64,000 bases of DNA from Chryseobacterium sp. SNU WT5 (GTDB lineage Bacteria; Bacteroidota; Bacteroidia; Flavobacteriales; Weeksellaceae), in NCBI RefSeq assembly GCF_007362475.1, contig NZ_CP041687.1, forward strand, positions 248,001 to 312,000, given 5' to 3'. A program made the position numbers and the translations under genes. This document shows positions 23,495 through 33,382 of the stretch, in pieces. Position 1 is the first letter of the stretch. The number at the start of each line of letters is the position of its first letter. The notes beneath the pieces are model-generated. The model had not been told where the DNA came from and made no database searches. It worked only from the letters and a program-made list of their open reading frames with translations.

Positions 23495-24388
23495 ATGAAT
23501 ATTTTAATAACTGGAGGCACTGGACTCGTAGGTAAATCTCTAGTGAAGAAACTTACAGAAATTGGACATATCGTCAGAATCCTAACCAGAAATCCCTCTC
23601 AAAATTCGAATGAATTAAAATGGAACATTTCCGAAAAATACATTGATGAAAAAGCATTTAATGATTTAAACTGTATCATACATCTGGCGGGAGCAACAAT
23701 CAGTGAGCGCTGGACCGAAAGTTATAAAAAAGAAATGTACTCCAGCAGAGTTGACGCAGCTGAACTTATCCAAGATTATTGTGTTAAACTCGGCATTCGA
23801 TTAGATTCATTTATTTCTGCTTCCGGTATTAACTATTATGGAACGTTTACCTCCGATCAGATTTTGAAGGAGAACTCACCCATTGTCCAGCATGATTTTT
23901 TGGCAAATCTTTGTGAAAAATGGGAGAAATCTGCTTACCTCTTTTCATCAATAGCTGATCGTGTGGTTTGTTTACGAACGTCTATGGTTCTGGCAAAATC
24001 TGGCGGTGCTTTTCCTCTCCTCAAAAAAATCGTTGACTTTAATGTGGGCTCAGCTATTGGATCAGGAGACCAGTGGATGAATTGGATTCATGTTGATGAT
24101 TTAGTAAACATGTACGTGTTCGCAGTTGAAAATTCAAGAGTAAGTGGAGGTTTTAACGCAGTTAGCGATGATTTGGTTACTAATGAAAGTTTTATGAAAA
24201 AACTTGCTGCATCTTCAAACAAATTATTTTTACCGATCAACGTTCCCAGGTTTGTAATGAAATCAGTACTAGGTGAAATGAGCACCATTATATTGGAGGG
24301 CACCAGAGCGGACAATAAAAAAATCAAATCTCTGGGATTTGATTTAAAGTATTCGAATTTAAATAATGCTTTTAAAAGCTTGATTTAA
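23495..24388 (+). CDS. TIGR01777-family NAD-dependent epimerase
   Basis: A 297-residue SDR protein. It opens NILITGGTGLVGKSLVKKL, has IHLAGATISERWT in the second strand region, ISASGINYYG at the active site and INVPRFVMKSVLGEM near the C-terminal DUF1731 part. This matches the TIGR01777/YfcH family, whose substrate is unknown. The stop codon abuts the stop of the convergent arsC-like gene with no bases between. Confidence 0.88.
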   Translation: MNILITGGTGLVGKSLVKKLTEIGHIVRILTRNPSQNSNELKWNISEKYIDEKAFNDLNCIIHLAGATISERWTESYKKEMYSSRVDAAELIQDYCVKLGIRLDSFISASGINYYGTFTSDQILKENSPIVQHDFLANLCEKWEKSAYLFSSIADRVVCLRTSMVLAKSGGAFPLLKKIVDFNVGSAIGSGDQWMNWIHVDDLVNMYVFAVENSRVSGGFNAVSDDLVTNESFMKKLAASSNKLFLPINVPRFVMKSVLGEMSTIILEGTRADNKKIKSLGFDLKYSNLNNAFKSLI

Positions 24389-24736
24389 TTAATTTACTAT
24401 AAAGAATTTCGCAACCTCAACTGGTCTTCCAATCATTGCAACCCCATCTTTTATCAAAATTGGACGTTGAATAAGCGATGGGTTTTCTACAAGAACCTTC
24501 ACCCATTCATCTTCGCTTAATTCTTTATCTAAGTAATTTTCTTTAAATATTTTTTCATTTTTACGAATCAGATCTTTCGCTGCCATTCGTAATTTCTTCA
24601 GCACCGTACGTATTTCAAGTTCACTTAACGGATTCTTTATAAAATCAATGATCTCAAATGGAACGCCGTTTTCATCTAAGTATTCTAAAATTCCTCGACT
24701 TTTAGAACAGGAGTTATTATATAGGATTTTAACCAT
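24389..24736 (-). CDS. arsC: ArsC-family (glutaredoxin-type) arsenate reductase-like protein
   Basis: A 115-residue thioredoxin-fold protein with catalytic Cys10 in LYNNSCSKSRG and the QRPILI and IGRPVE arginine motifs of ArsC/YffB. It may reduce arsenate with glutathione and glutaredoxin, or be a Spx/YffB-like relative. It lies last in an apparent minus-strand run (glutaminyl cyclase, unknown, nucleoside kinase, this gene), not beside the ArsR-DUF6428 pair at 48.6-49.4 kb, so an arsenic role is not supported by context. Confidence 0.8.
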   Translation of the reverse strand: MVKILYNNSCSKSRGILEYLDENGVPFEIIDFIKNPLSELEIRTVLKKLRMAAKDLIRKNEKIFKENYLDKELSEDEWVKVLVENPSLIQRPILIKDGVAMIGRPVEVAKFFIVN

Positions 24737-24793
24737 TGTAGTAGATTTAGAAATGTTAAATTAAATAAAAAGCCAGCAGATGAACTTTTAGCA

Positions 24794-25408
24794 CTAGAAT
24801 AGTCCGTGAAGTTCAGTTTCAATTCTTTCCAGAATAAGACCAAAATCTTCAGGTCTTTCGACGAAATCCAAATCATCAACTTCAATGATTAACAGGTTGC
24901 CTTCGTTGTATTCGGAGATCCATTTTTCATATTTCTGATTCAATTTAGAAAGATATTCTATGCTTATAGAAGCTTCGTATTCACGCCCTCTTTTATATAT
25001 TTTCTTCACCAAATTGGGTACATCTGATTTTAAGTAAATTAGCAAATCCGGTGCCGAAACAAAACTCTTCATTAAATTAAAAACGGACGAGTAATTCTGA
25101 AAATCACGATCACTAAGTAAATTCATGTCATTCAGGTTCTCAGCGAATATATGTGCATCTTCGTAGATGGTTCGATCCTGAATAATATTTTTGCCACTTT
25201 CACGAATTTCTTTGACCTGTCGAAACCTACTTCCTAAAAAATAAATTTGAAGGGCAAAACTCCATTGACTCATATCTGCATAGAAATCCTCCAGGTAAGG
25301 ATTATGATCTACATCTTCAAATTGAGCCTCCCAACCATAATGCTTTGACAGCATTGTGGTTAATGTGGTTTTCCCAGCTCCAATATTTCCTGTAACAGCG
25401 ATATGCAT
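24794..25408 (-). CDS. Deoxynucleoside kinase
   Basis: A 204-residue P-loop kinase of the dNK family: Walker A GNIGAGKTT (7-15), then QDRTIYEDAHIFAENL (DRT/DRS substrate motif) and the basic lid IYKRGREYEASI. It phosphorylates deoxyribonucleosides for salvage. It lies 71 bases after an unknown gene and 57 before the ArsC-like gene on the same strand. Confidence 0.88.
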   Translation of the reverse strand: MHIAVTGNIGAGKTTLTTMLSKHYGWEAQFEDVDHNPYLEDFYADMSQWSFALQIYFLGSRFRQVKEIRESGKNIIQDRTIYEDAHIFAENLNDMNLLSDRDFQNYSSVFNLMKSFVSAPDLLIYLKSDVPNLVKKIYKRGREYEASISIEYLSKLNQKYEKWISEYNEGNLLIIEVDDLDFVERPEDFGLILERIETELHGLF

Positions 25409-25479
25409 TATTTCCTAAGTTATAATTTGATGTATTAATAAAAAAAACCTTTCCAATAAAAATTTCTGTAAAAACCAAC

Positions 25480-26268
25480 TCAATCAAGGCCTTTATCATC
25501 TTTTTCTTTTGGGCGGTAAAGATAAAGGTTGTTGTCTTTGATAACAAAATAAGACGATGAGTTTTTATCCACAAACTGAATATTTTCAGTCCGGAATAAG
25601 TCTGTTAATAATGAACCATTGATCATTTGAACAGAACACCTATTGATCACTAAAATTCTATTATTTTCACGACGTAACTTTCGGGGTTTCGTAACTTCAT
25701 ATGAATCTAAAGTATTCCCTTTCATATCAAAAACCTTTAACTGTTTGGGATACAAAAAGTAAAACTTTTGATTGAAAACTAAAAAATCAACCACATTGGT
25801 TAGATCTTCAAAAAAGGGATAAGATCCTACCTGTCGATTATCTCTAAAGTTATACTGGACAATTCGTTTTGAGCTTTCATCTACCAGCCAGGCCTGCTGT
25901 AGATCTTCTACAAAAGCCAACTTAATGAAACCAAAATTTTGCCGCAAATCGACTGTCTGAATTTCATTTAAATTTCTATCAAAAAAACGAAGTTCCTGTG
26001 CATTTTCTGAAAACGACGAAATATTCAAAGGATTTTGAACAGACTGGATCTTAAATGGCAAAGTAAGCTTTAACCTGGCCTTTTGCTGGCCTAAGGAATC
26101 ATATTTTGTAAAACTGAAATCCTTATTTTTATATAAATAAACATTACCGTAATCGTCTACCAATATCTCTTTAGTTTCTGCTAATTTTAAGGTATCAAAT
26201 GGCAGTATTCTCTGCGCAGAATGGGTGCAAAATAAAAACAAAAAGACTATTTTACAAACTTTCAGCAT
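25480..26268 (-). CDS. Exported beta-propeller-like protein of unknown function
   Basis: A 262-residue protein with an N-terminal hydrophobic segment (about 3-18) that looks like a signal peptide. The body repeats short strand units such as ILVDDYGNVYLYKNKDF, AWLVDESSKRIVQYN and KLKVFDMKGNTLDSYE, suggestive of a partial beta-propeller. It starts four bases after the stop of the glutaminyl cyclase gene and is therefore co-transcribed with it. I know no function for it. Confidence 0.7.
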   Translation of the reverse strand: MLKVCKIVFLFLFCTHSAQRILPFDTLKLAETKEILVDDYGNVYLYKNKDFSFTKYDSLGQQKARLKLTLPFKIQSVQNPLNISSFSENAQELRFFDRNLNEIQTVDLRQNFGFIKLAFVEDLQQAWLVDESSKRIVQYNFRDNRQVGSYPFFEDLTNVVDFLVFNQKFYFLYPKQLKVFDMKGNTLDSYEVTKPRKLRRENNRILVINRCSVQMINGSLLTDLFRTENIQFVDKNSSSYFVIKDNNLYLYRPKEKDDKGLD

Positions 26269-26272
26269 TTAT

Positions 26273-27298
26273 TTATTTTATAGACACTTCATAAATCTTA
26301 GACCATAATTTGCCTGTAATTAACATATTATCACCTTTAAAAGCGATCCCGTTTAATACATCATTTGTAACATCTTTCGTATTTTCTTTGGCAATATCCG
26401 TAAAATCAAATTTGCCGACTACTTCTCCATTAGCTGGATTTATTTTTAGAACTACAGGTTTCTGCCAAACATTTGCATAGATGAAACCCTGGTGATATTC
26501 CAGTTCATTCAATTGGTCATAAGCTTCAGAATTTCCTGCAACCGCAATATAACGAACCATTTTAGAAGGATCGGTAGAATTTAGAAAATAAAGATTTTTT
26601 GTACCATCGGACGCAATAAAGTTTTTACCGTCATACGCTAAACCCCAACCTTCGCCCATCACATTCGGGTTAGGAAATTCGTTTAATAATTTTAAAGAGT
26701 TTTTATCGTAAACAAATATCTTTTTATTCCGCCACGTTAACTGAAAAATTTTATCACCCACAATCGTACAACCTTCAGAGAAAATATCTTCTGCCTGGCG
26801 CGTTTCAGCAATCGCATTTGTAGTTCCTAACGTATATTTCAAAATTCTTGACTCCCCTAATTGCCCATCAGATTCATAAACAATATTCCCTTCTAACTCA
26901 AATCCCTGAGTAAAATTCTTAGGATCGTGAGGATATTCTTTTACCACTTCATAATGGAGTACAGCTTCAGGATTTTTTGCGAAGACATTAATGGTTGCAT
27001 CCTGAGTTAGAACTTCGCCTCCTTTCTTTTTGATATTAAAAGTTACTGCGTTGTCTCCTAGTGTAAAATATTTTGGATCAATTACCAATTTGGATGTTTC
27101 TTTATCACCAAAACTTATGGAAATACTTTCCGCATTATCTGTCACTTCCTTTGGAATTTCTACTGCATCACCGAAATGATAACCTTTGCTTTCCATAGAA
27201 AGATTATAATCATTTAGATTATTCAGAATTTCTTTATCATTATTACATGACACAAGGAAAACACAACAGAAAAGTACACCTATAATTTGAAGTTTCAT
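26273..27298 (-). CDS. Glutaminyl-peptide cyclotransferase, lipoprotein
   Basis: A 341-residue lipoprotein (signal peptide ending LVSC, Cys18). The C-terminal two thirds match the five-bladed beta-propeller glutaminyl cyclases: FTQGFELEGNIVYESDGQ, WGLAYDGKNFIASDGT, ELEYHQGFIYANVWQ and LNGIAFKGDNMLITGKLW. It converts N-terminal glutamine of exported proteins to pyroglutamate. The N-terminal roughly 100 residues form an added beta domain. First gene of the run, behind a -7 box at 27320-27313. Confidence 0.9.
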   Translation of the reverse strand: MKLQIIGVLFCCVFLVSCNNDKEILNNLNDYNLSMESKGYHFGDAVEIPKEVTDNAESISISFGDKETSKLVIDPKYFTLGDNAVTFNIKKKGGEVLTQDATINVFAKNPEAVLHYEVVKEYPHDPKNFTQGFELEGNIVYESDGQLGESRILKYTLGTTNAIAETRQAEDIFSEGCTIVGDKIFQLTWRNKKIFVYDKNSLKLLNEFPNPNVMGEGWGLAYDGKNFIASDGTKNLYFLNSTDPSKMVRYIAVAGNSEAYDQLNELEYHQGFIYANVWQKPVVLKINPANGEVVGKFDFTDIAKENTKDVTNDVLNGIAFKGDNMLITGKLWSKIYEVSIK

Positions 27299-27312
27299 TT
27301 AGTAAATTTTTT

Positions 27313-27320
27313 CAAAAATA
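27313..27320 (-). promoter_or_regulatory. -7 promoter element for glutaminyl cyclase operon
   Basis: TATTTTTG on the minus strand, 14 bases before the start codon. Confidence 0.5.
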
Positions 27321-27384
27321 CTGAATTTTAATAATACTGCAGTAAAGTTTTTCCGATCATAAATTAACCAACTCAAATATTAAT

Positions 27385-27392
27385 TATATTTG
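27385..27392 (+). promoter_or_regulatory. -7 promoter element for the M1 peptidase gene
   Basis: TATATTTG, 13 bases before the ATG at 27406. The divergent glutaminyl cyclase promoter is about 65 bases away. Confidence 0.5.
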
Positions 27393-27405
27393 CTACTCTT
27401 AATCA

Positions 27406-29025
27406 ATGAAAATGAAAAAATCAATATTACTTTTATTTTTAATTTCTGGTCTTTTTTCTGGACAACAGTTTAAAAAACAGGATACACTCAAAGGTTCAAA
27501 TACTAGATTTAGAGATTTTTGGGACGTTAGAAAATATGAAATATCAGTTGAACCAAAATTTGCTGATCAATCTGTTTCAGGTACCAACAAAATTACCTTT
27601 GAAATTATTAAGGATATAATGAATCCAGTTTTTCAAATTGATTTACAGCAACCGATGAATTATAAAATTATTGATTCTGATGTAAAGCTTTGTTCCTCAA
27701 AACGAGAAGGTGATTTTATTTTTATAGAAACTAAAAAAGATTATAAAAAAGGGGAAATCCATTCATTCACTATTCAGTTTTTTGGAAATCCTATTATTGC
27801 TAAAAATGCACCTTGGGATGGTGGTTGGGTCTTTAAAAAAGATGCTCATGGAAACCCATGGATGTCGGTTGCACAAGAAGGAATCGGTGCTTCTGTATGG
27901 TTACCGTCGAAAGATATCTGGAGTGATGAACCCGACAATGGCATGATTATGAAAATTATCACGCCAAAAGATTTGGTTGGTGTGGGTAATGGAAGATTGA
28001 TCGCTCACATGACAGAAAAAGATAAAAACATTTATACCTGGGAGGTTAAGAATCCTATTAACCTCTACTCTATTGTTCCTAATGTTGGAAAATATCTAAA
28101 TTTCAAAGAAACTTATGCCGGTGAAAAAGGACCACTCGATTTGGATTATTGGGTTTTAGATTACAATCTAGAGAAAGCCAAAAAACAATTTCAGCAAGTT
28201 AAGCCAATGATGAAAGCATTTGAATATTGGTTTGGACGCTATCCTTTCTATGAAGATTCCTATAAACTGATCGAAACTCCCTATCTTGGCATGGAACATC
28301 AGAGTGGTGTTGGCTATGGAAATAATTATGAAAATGGTTATTTAGGACGTGATTTATCTGGAAGTGGAGTTGGTTTAAACTGGGATTTTATTATTGTTCA
28401 TGAAAGCGGACATGAATGGTTTGCGAACAACATCACCGCAAAAGACAAAGCAGATATGTGGATTCATGAAGGTTTTACCAATTATTCGGAAACGTTATTT
28501 GTGGAAAATTATATGGATAAAGCCTCGGCCGAGAAATATGTGGTAGGGATTCGCAGAAACATCAAAAATGATGAACCAATTATCGGTCCGTACGGAATAG
28601 CGAAATCAGGAAGTGGCGACATGTATTATAAAGGCTCGAATATGATTCACACCATTCGCCAAGTCATTAATAATGATGAAAAATTCAGACAAATATTGCG
28701 GGGTTTAAACAAAGACTTCTATCATCAAACTGTTACTTCAAAACAAGTTGAAGATTACATTTCTAAAAATTCAGGTATCAATTTTCACACCGTATTTGAT
28801 CAGTATTTAAGAACTACGAATATTCCGACTTTAGAATATACACAAAGTGGAAATGAATTGAAATTTCGATATACTCATATCGTATCAAATCTGAAATTAC
28901 CTGTAAGAATCAACGATAGTATTGAAATAAACCCTACCAAAGAATGGCAGACTTTAAAGTTAACTTCTGCTGATCCAGTTCAATTTAATGAAAACTATTT
29001 CATCAGTTATCAAAATCAAAAATAG
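27406..29025 (+). CDS. M1-family metallopeptidase (gluzincin aminopeptidase), secreted
   Basis: A 539-residue protein with a signal peptide (about 1-20). The zinc site is HESGHEW (HExxH), with the third ligand in WIHEGFTNYSE 18 residues further on. The substrate motif is LGMEHQSGVGYG, a GxMEN-like variant. An N-terminal beta saddle precedes the catalytic domain. No ARM-repeat C-terminal domain is present, so it is the short form. It should trim peptides in the periplasm. Followed by a bidirectional terminator. Confidence 0.92.
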   Translation: MKMKKSILLLFLISGLFSGQQFKKQDTLKGSNTRFRDFWDVRKYEISVEPKFADQSVSGTNKITFEIIKDIMNPVFQIDLQQPMNYKIIDSDVKLCSSKREGDFIFIETKKDYKKGEIHSFTIQFFGNPIIAKNAPWDGGWVFKKDAHGNPWMSVAQEGIGASVWLPSKDIWSDEPDNGMIMKIITPKDLVGVGNGRLIAHMTEKDKNIYTWEVKNPINLYSIVPNVGKYLNFKETYAGEKGPLDLDYWVLDYNLEKAKKQFQQVKPMMKAFEYWFGRYPFYEDSYKLIETPYLGMEHQSGVGYGNNYENGYLGRDLSGSGVGLNWDFIIVHESGHEWFANNITAKDKADMWIHEGFTNYSETLFVENYMDKASAEKYVVGIRRNIKNDEPIIGPYGIAKSGSGDMYYKGSNMIHTIRQVINNDEKFRQILRGLNKDFYHQTVTSKQVEDYISKNSGINFHTVFDQYLRTTNIPTLEYTQSGNELKFRYTHIVSNLKLPVRINDSIEINPTKEWQTLKLTSADPVQFNENYFISYQNQK

Positions 29026-29045
29026 TTTACTAAACAATTTATAAA

Positions 29046-29080
29046 AAATGCCACTCTCTTCCGAAAGTGGCATTTCTATT
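29046..29080. terminator. Bidirectional terminator between convergent genes
   Basis: AAATGCCACT (29046-29055) pairs perfectly with AGTGGCATTT (29066-29075), with A and T tracts on the two sides. Confidence 0.75.
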
Positions 29081-29091
29081 ATGATTATATT

Positions 29092-30027
29092 TTACTGACA
29101 GTTTAAGACATCCGAAACCATTAGTCTTTGACTTGATGTATTCGCAGGTACTGCAACATCATCCGAGGGAATGAAATTAACAGTCGATAAGGTAGCTGGA
29201 ACATAAATTTTAACAGTCATTTCCCGATAACCATGTGGTTGATAGGAAACCCAATAACCTTTGGGATGTAGACCCCACGTTCCGTAAGCGATTTCTGATT
29301 TTTCTGGATTAATCCCTCCTAACATAGCTAAGCGCTCCAGATCGGCATAACTTGAAGAAGAAGAACTGAAATAATTTCTAATTTTATTTTCTGCATCCAA
29401 GGCTACTTGAACCGGTTTTGGCAAACTGCTTTTCGCTTTCGACATCATGCTATCAGGAATAAAATCTAAACCCATTTTTGATAATTGCAGGAATTCTTTT
29501 TTTGATAATAATCTCGCGGCTACTATCTGCAAATCAGAACTCATATTTTTGAAGCTTGATTTCGCAATCACGCCCCAAATCAAAGACTGTACTTGTTCTT
29601 GTGGAATATCTTGATGCAGATACCAGTTCTTGACCAAGGAACTGATGACTTCTTTTTTGGGCCCTTTTAGCGGCGCATATAAATAACCATCTCCAGAACT
29701 TGGTGCATACGTACCTGCTTTTAGACAAAAACTTTTCAAATTGATTGTATAGTAGCCCGGTCGAAGTACATACCCTTCTCTTTGTGAAAAACTATTGTTG
29801 CAAAGATTAATATATTTCTCATTCTCTGCGAATGATGGATTCTTCACATCCGCTTTGTTACAATCTTTGAAATTAGTGGTAATCGCTTCTGAAGTTATAC
29901 TGCCAATTAGTTTTCGTCCGACTAATGAACCTGCTTTATCCAACACCTTATCTTTCAGTATATCAAAAATTTGTGCATTCACAGAAAACATGGTCAATAG
30001 TACAAATAATTGTATTATTCTTTTCAT
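29092..30027 (-). CDS. Secreted protein of unknown function
   Basis: A 311-residue protein with a signal peptide (MKRIIQLFVLLTMFSVNA, cleavage after 18). Features are a Cys-containing N-terminal half (FKDCNKADVKNPSF, CNNSFSQREGYVLRPGYY, INLKSFCLKAG), the phrase WYLHQDIPQEQVQSLIWGVI, and a Ser-rich spacer near 225. I do not recognise a family. It is monocistronic, between convergent and same-strand neighbours with clear gaps. Confidence 0.7.
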   Translation of the reverse strand: MKRIIQLFVLLTMFSVNAQIFDILKDKVLDKAGSLVGRKLIGSITSEAITTNFKDCNKADVKNPSFAENEKYINLCNNSFSQREGYVLRPGYYTINLKSFCLKAGTYAPSSGDGYLYAPLKGPKKEVISSLVKNWYLHQDIPQEQVQSLIWGVIAKSSFKNMSSDLQIVAARLLSKKEFLQLSKMGLDFIPDSMMSKAKSSLPKPVQVALDAENKIRNYFSSSSSSYADLERLAMLGGINPEKSEIAYGTWGLHPKGYWVSYQPHGYREMTVKIYVPATLSTVNFIPSDDVAVPANTSSQRLMVSDVLNCQ

Positions 30028-30113
30028 ATCTATAGTTTTTATTTAATGCACAATTTAAATACAAAATACTGAAACGCAAATCTGTAAATACCGTTTTTTA
30101 ACCCTAAATCCAC

Positions 30114-31277
30114 TTAAGAATTTTTCATCATGATCCTGAAAGTAGTGCCAGTTCCTAACTCCGAAGCCGCAATTTTAATATCGCCATTATGATATTCTTT
30201 GATCACTCTCTTCGCTAAAGACAACCCTAAGCCCCAGCCTCTTTTTTTGGTGGAAAAGCCTGCTTTGAAAGCATTTCTTATCTGAGACCGTGTCATTCCC
30301 GACCCAGAATCAATAATATCAATGATGATATGTTTATTCTTTTCATACAGATTGACTTCGAGCCTACCTTCGCCTTTCATTGCGTCAACCGCATTTTTCA
30401 CAATATTTTCGATTACCCAACTCAATAAAATCCTATTGTGAGGGATGAGTATTTGTTCTTTTGGAAGTACCAACATCAACTGTACTTTTCTTGAAATGCG
30501 GGATTTTAAATAGTCGTAATTCTGCTGAATAGTCTCATTAATATTTAAATCTTTGAGTTCAGGGACAGAACCTATTTTAGAAAATCGCTCGGAAATGGTT
30601 TTAAGACGGTTAATATCATTTTCAATTTCTTTTACCCCTTCAGAATTGGGATTTTCCATCCTCATAATTTCAATCCAGCCAATCATAGATGACAAAGGTG
30701 TCCCGATTTGATGGGCCGTTTCTTTTGCCAATCCGGCCCAGACATAACCTTCGTCCGTCTTTTTAATCGTTCGCAAGAACCAAAACGAAAAAAGCAAATA
30801 AGTTCCGATAAGAAAAGCCAGGCCATAAGGATAGTATCTCAAATTATTTAGAAAATTTGAATTGTCATAGAACACCAACTGTTCCTGGGTATCAGAAATT
30901 TTAATTTTTATTGGTTTATAAGAGCTTTCCATCGATCTTAATTGCGACTTGAGTTTCATGGGATTATTAATAATCTCTTCGGGTAAATTACGCGTATTGT
31001 CTTTGTACGGTATTCTTGACTCATCGGTAACGATGACAGGAATTTGATTATTTTCTTCTAAAACAGCAAGCAACAAATTTTGAATATTATCATCTAACTG
31101 GACATTTTCCTGTAGAATCTGCATGGCAGTGGTAAACACATGCATCCTTTCTATTTCCTTTTGGCGTAGTTTTTTTACTAAATAATTGGAAGCCAGTGTC
31201 AATGATAGAACAATGAGTGTGAGCAGTATAAAAACAAACCAATTGTTCAGACTCGATAAAGAAAATGTTTTTCTCAT
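30114..31277 (-). CDS. Membrane sensor histidine kinase
   Basis: A 387-residue kinase. Two membrane helices (about 12-34 and 150-168) enclose a roughly 110-residue periplasmic sensor. The HisKA-type motif AHQIGTPLSSMIGW carries the phospho-acceptor His189. The HATPase domain has VIENIVKNAVDAM (N box), DIIDSGSGM (G1) and GWGLGLSLAKR (G2). No response regulator is adjacent, so it is an orphan. It follows the PBP4 gene by 16 bases on the same strand and may sense cell-wall stress, which is inference from that linkage. Confidence 0.9.
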   Translation of the reverse strand: MRKTFSLSSLNNWFVFILLTLIVLSLTLASNYLVKKLRQKEIERMHVFTTAMQILQENVQLDDNIQNLLLAVLEENNQIPVIVTDESRIPYKDNTRNLPEEIINNPMKLKSQLRSMESSYKPIKIKISDTQEQLVFYDNSNFLNNLRYYPYGLAFLIGTYLLFSFWFLRTIKKTDEGYVWAGLAKETAHQIGTPLSSMIGWIEIMRMENPNSEGVKEIENDINRLKTISERFSKIGSVPELKDLNINETIQQNYDYLKSRISRKVQLMLVLPKEQILIPHNRILLSWVIENIVKNAVDAMKGEGRLEVNLYEKNKHIIIDIIDSGSGMTRSQIRNAFKAGFSTKKRGWGLGLSLAKRVIKEYHNGDIKIAASELGTGTTFRIMMKNS

Positions 31278-31293
31278 TTAGTATTTCTTCAAA

Positions 31294-32667
31294 TTATTTA
31301 AGAGTGTTTAGCACTTCATACAAAGCGTTACTTACGTTCCCACCCTGATAATTATTTATGATGATAGCAACAACATATTTCTTTCCGCTTTTGGATGTGT
31401 GATAACCTGCATATGATTTAGTATCCTTCATAGTGCCACTTTTCAGTTTCATCCCATTTCCTTGGGTCGGGAAACCGTCATAAAACTCATTAAACCACGG
31501 TTGTTTTTTGCTCCAGAGAAGCGACTGCACTTCTGCACGTGCAGCAACATAATTCTGCGGAGACAAACCACTCCCATCTGCAAAGTTGATCATCGCAGGA
31601 TTGATTCCTCTTTTGGTCCAAAAATCTTTTAAATAAGAAATACCCGCCTCAAAACTTCCTCTATTTTTCTTTTCCTTTCCCAAAGTTTTAATTAAAGTTT
31701 CACCATACATATTGATGCTTTTACGCATAAACCAAAAGATAATTTTATCCAAAGTCGGTGATTTATATTCTAAAATCTGATTATTCTTCGGTGCAAAATT
31801 TTCTTTCTCTCCATCAATTTTTTGCTGAGATGTGGAAGATATTTTTCCATTAAATGCTATTCCAGCTTCTTTTAACCAAGTGGTGATTTCATCTCCTAAA
31901 GTTAAAGGCGGATTTGGAGTAGATCCAGAAACAGTTATTGTTTTGTTAGGTAAAACCCCATTGATATAAGCAACATCCGAATGTGGTGCTGTATAGATTA
32001 AGCTTTGATCAGAATTCCCACCAGTTTTGATGTCATTGACCCATTTAACTTTCGGTAAATTCACATTAAATCCCTTAATACTTCCGCCAGTCATCTGAAT
32101 ATCGAATTGATTTTCCCTCCAGTTTACACTCCAAACTCCGGCACCGTAATAGTTTCCCATGTCATTCCAAGGCCATCCACCAGGAACGGTTTGAAAATCA
32201 AAATAAGAATCATCGATAATAAGATCTCCTGAAATTTTGGCAATATTGTTTTCTTTTAAAGCAGCAATTAATTTCTGTTTAAAATCTTCTGGTTTATAAC
32301 CGCTGTACCGCCAGCTTCCCAACGTAGGATCTCCGGTAGAATAAATAAAAAGATCACCATTTAAATTACCGGCTGAAATGGTTCCCGAATAATTAGCCGT
32401 TGTGACATACTGAAAATCCTTTCCTAGAGTCTCTAAAGCAGCTGCCGCAGTGAATATTTTTTGTGTTGATGCAGTTGAGAGACCATTATTTCCGTTGGAT
32501 TCATAAACAAAATTTCCATCTTCATCTGAAACATACATAGATAAGTTTGCTGCATAAGCAGAAGATGAACTTAATAATTTCTTGGTTGCAGCATCTAAGT
32601 TCTGCGCTACATTTTGGGTAAGATAGAATTGAGAAATCAGCAGAAAGATCGGAACCAGCTTTTTCAT
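31294..32667 (-). CDS. dacB: D-alanyl-D-alanine carboxypeptidase/endopeptidase (PBP4)
   Basis: A 457-residue class C penicillin-binding protein with signal peptide (cleavage near 18-22). The active site has STQK (67-70), SIN in RKSINMYGE, and KSGTMK as the third motif; DGSGLSPQN is also family-typical. It cleaves D-Ala-D-Ala and crosslinks in peptidoglycan of the periplasm. First gene of an operon with the histidine kinase, with a -7 box at 32691-32684. Confidence 0.92.
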   Translation of the reverse strand: MKKLVPIFLLISQFYLTQNVAQNLDAATKKLLSSSSAYAANLSMYVSDEDGNFVYESNGNNGLSTASTQKIFTAAAALETLGKDFQYVTTANYSGTISAGNLNGDLFIYSTGDPTLGSWRYSGYKPEDFKQKLIAALKENNIAKISGDLIIDDSYFDFQTVPGGWPWNDMGNYYGAGVWSVNWRENQFDIQMTGGSIKGFNVNLPKVKWVNDIKTGGNSDQSLIYTAPHSDVAYINGVLPNKTITVSGSTPNPPLTLGDEITTWLKEAGIAFNGKISSTSQQKIDGEKENFAPKNNQILEYKSPTLDKIIFWFMRKSINMYGETLIKTLGKEKKNRGSFEAGISYLKDFWTKRGINPAMINFADGSGLSPQNYVAARAEVQSLLWSKKQPWFNEFYDGFPTQGNGMKLKSGTMKDTKSYAGYHTSKSGKKYVVAIIINNYQGGNVSNALYEVLNTLK

Positions 32668-32683
32668 AAAGAATTTTTATTTT

Positions 32684-32691
32684 CAAATATA
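32684..32691 (-). promoter_or_regulatory. -7 promoter element for dacB operon
   Basis: TATATTTG on the minus strand, 16 bases before the dacB start. Confidence 0.5.
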
Positions 32692-32832
32692 AAGAAATAT
32701 AATTTTTCACAAATAAAAAGCTGTTACAAAAGAATATATTCCATTATCGAAAAATCAATTAAAACACCAATAAACTTGCATATATCATAAAATAATCGTA
32801 AACTTTGTGTAATAATTTTAAAATTTGAAGCC

Positions 32833-33270
32833 ATGTCATCAATTATCACTGGTCTTTTTAAAAGCCAAAGCCAAGCGAAAGCTATTGCTGCCGACTTAGA
32901 AAATTCAGGTTTTCAAGACGCAGATTATATTATTTACCTGCATGCCGAAAATATTAGCAAAGAAGTGAAAACTTCCATCTGGCAATATTTTTTTAAAGAC
33001 AAAACGAAACTTGAAGATGAGAGTTTGGTCGTAAGCGTAAAGGTGAAAACCCCTGAACAAGTTGATAAGGTGAAAGCATTGTTTGCGAAAAACAATTGCA
33101 TTCATCAAAATTATATTGAAAACATAAAATTTCGAGACGCGCAATCTTTACAATACCTTAAGAGAATTGTTTCATTACGGGCAAAGTCAGAAATTTATAA
33201 CGCTCCAGAAGTTAATTATCGTGACCAATCCATTGGTATGAATTCTGAAGTTCTTTTTGGAAAATCATAA
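32833..33270 (+). CDS. Small stress-protein-like unknown
   Basis: A 145-residue soluble protein. The first half (IITGLFKSQSQAKAIAADLENSGF, then ESLVVSVKVKTPEQVDKVKALF) resembles the general-stress YflT-like fold in which a protein-membrane-permeation or envelope gene family starts with a short beta-alpha repeat. The C-terminal 40 residues are unrecognised. Monocistronic. Function unknown. Confidence 0.65.
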   Translation: MSSIITGLFKSQSQAKAIAADLENSGFQDADYIIYLHAENISKEVKTSIWQYFFKDKTKLEDESLVVSVKVKTPEQVDKVKALFAKNNCIHQNYIENIKFRDAQSLQYLKRIVSLRAKSEIYNAPEVNYRDQSIGMNSEVLFGKS

Positions 33271-33382
33271 GCGCTAAGAAGGTCTTTTTTTAGAAAGCGA
33301 TGAGAAGCATTTTTTTATTTTAGCTTTTACCTGACTATTCGTCGTTTTTTTCTTATTTTCGTGCTATAATTGGCTTCAATAA

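Noticed and set aside
24389..24736. Part of an arsenic resistance operon with ArsR
   Set aside because: The arsR-DUF6428 pair is about 24 kb away and this gene lies in a nucleoside kinase/glutaminyl cyclase run.
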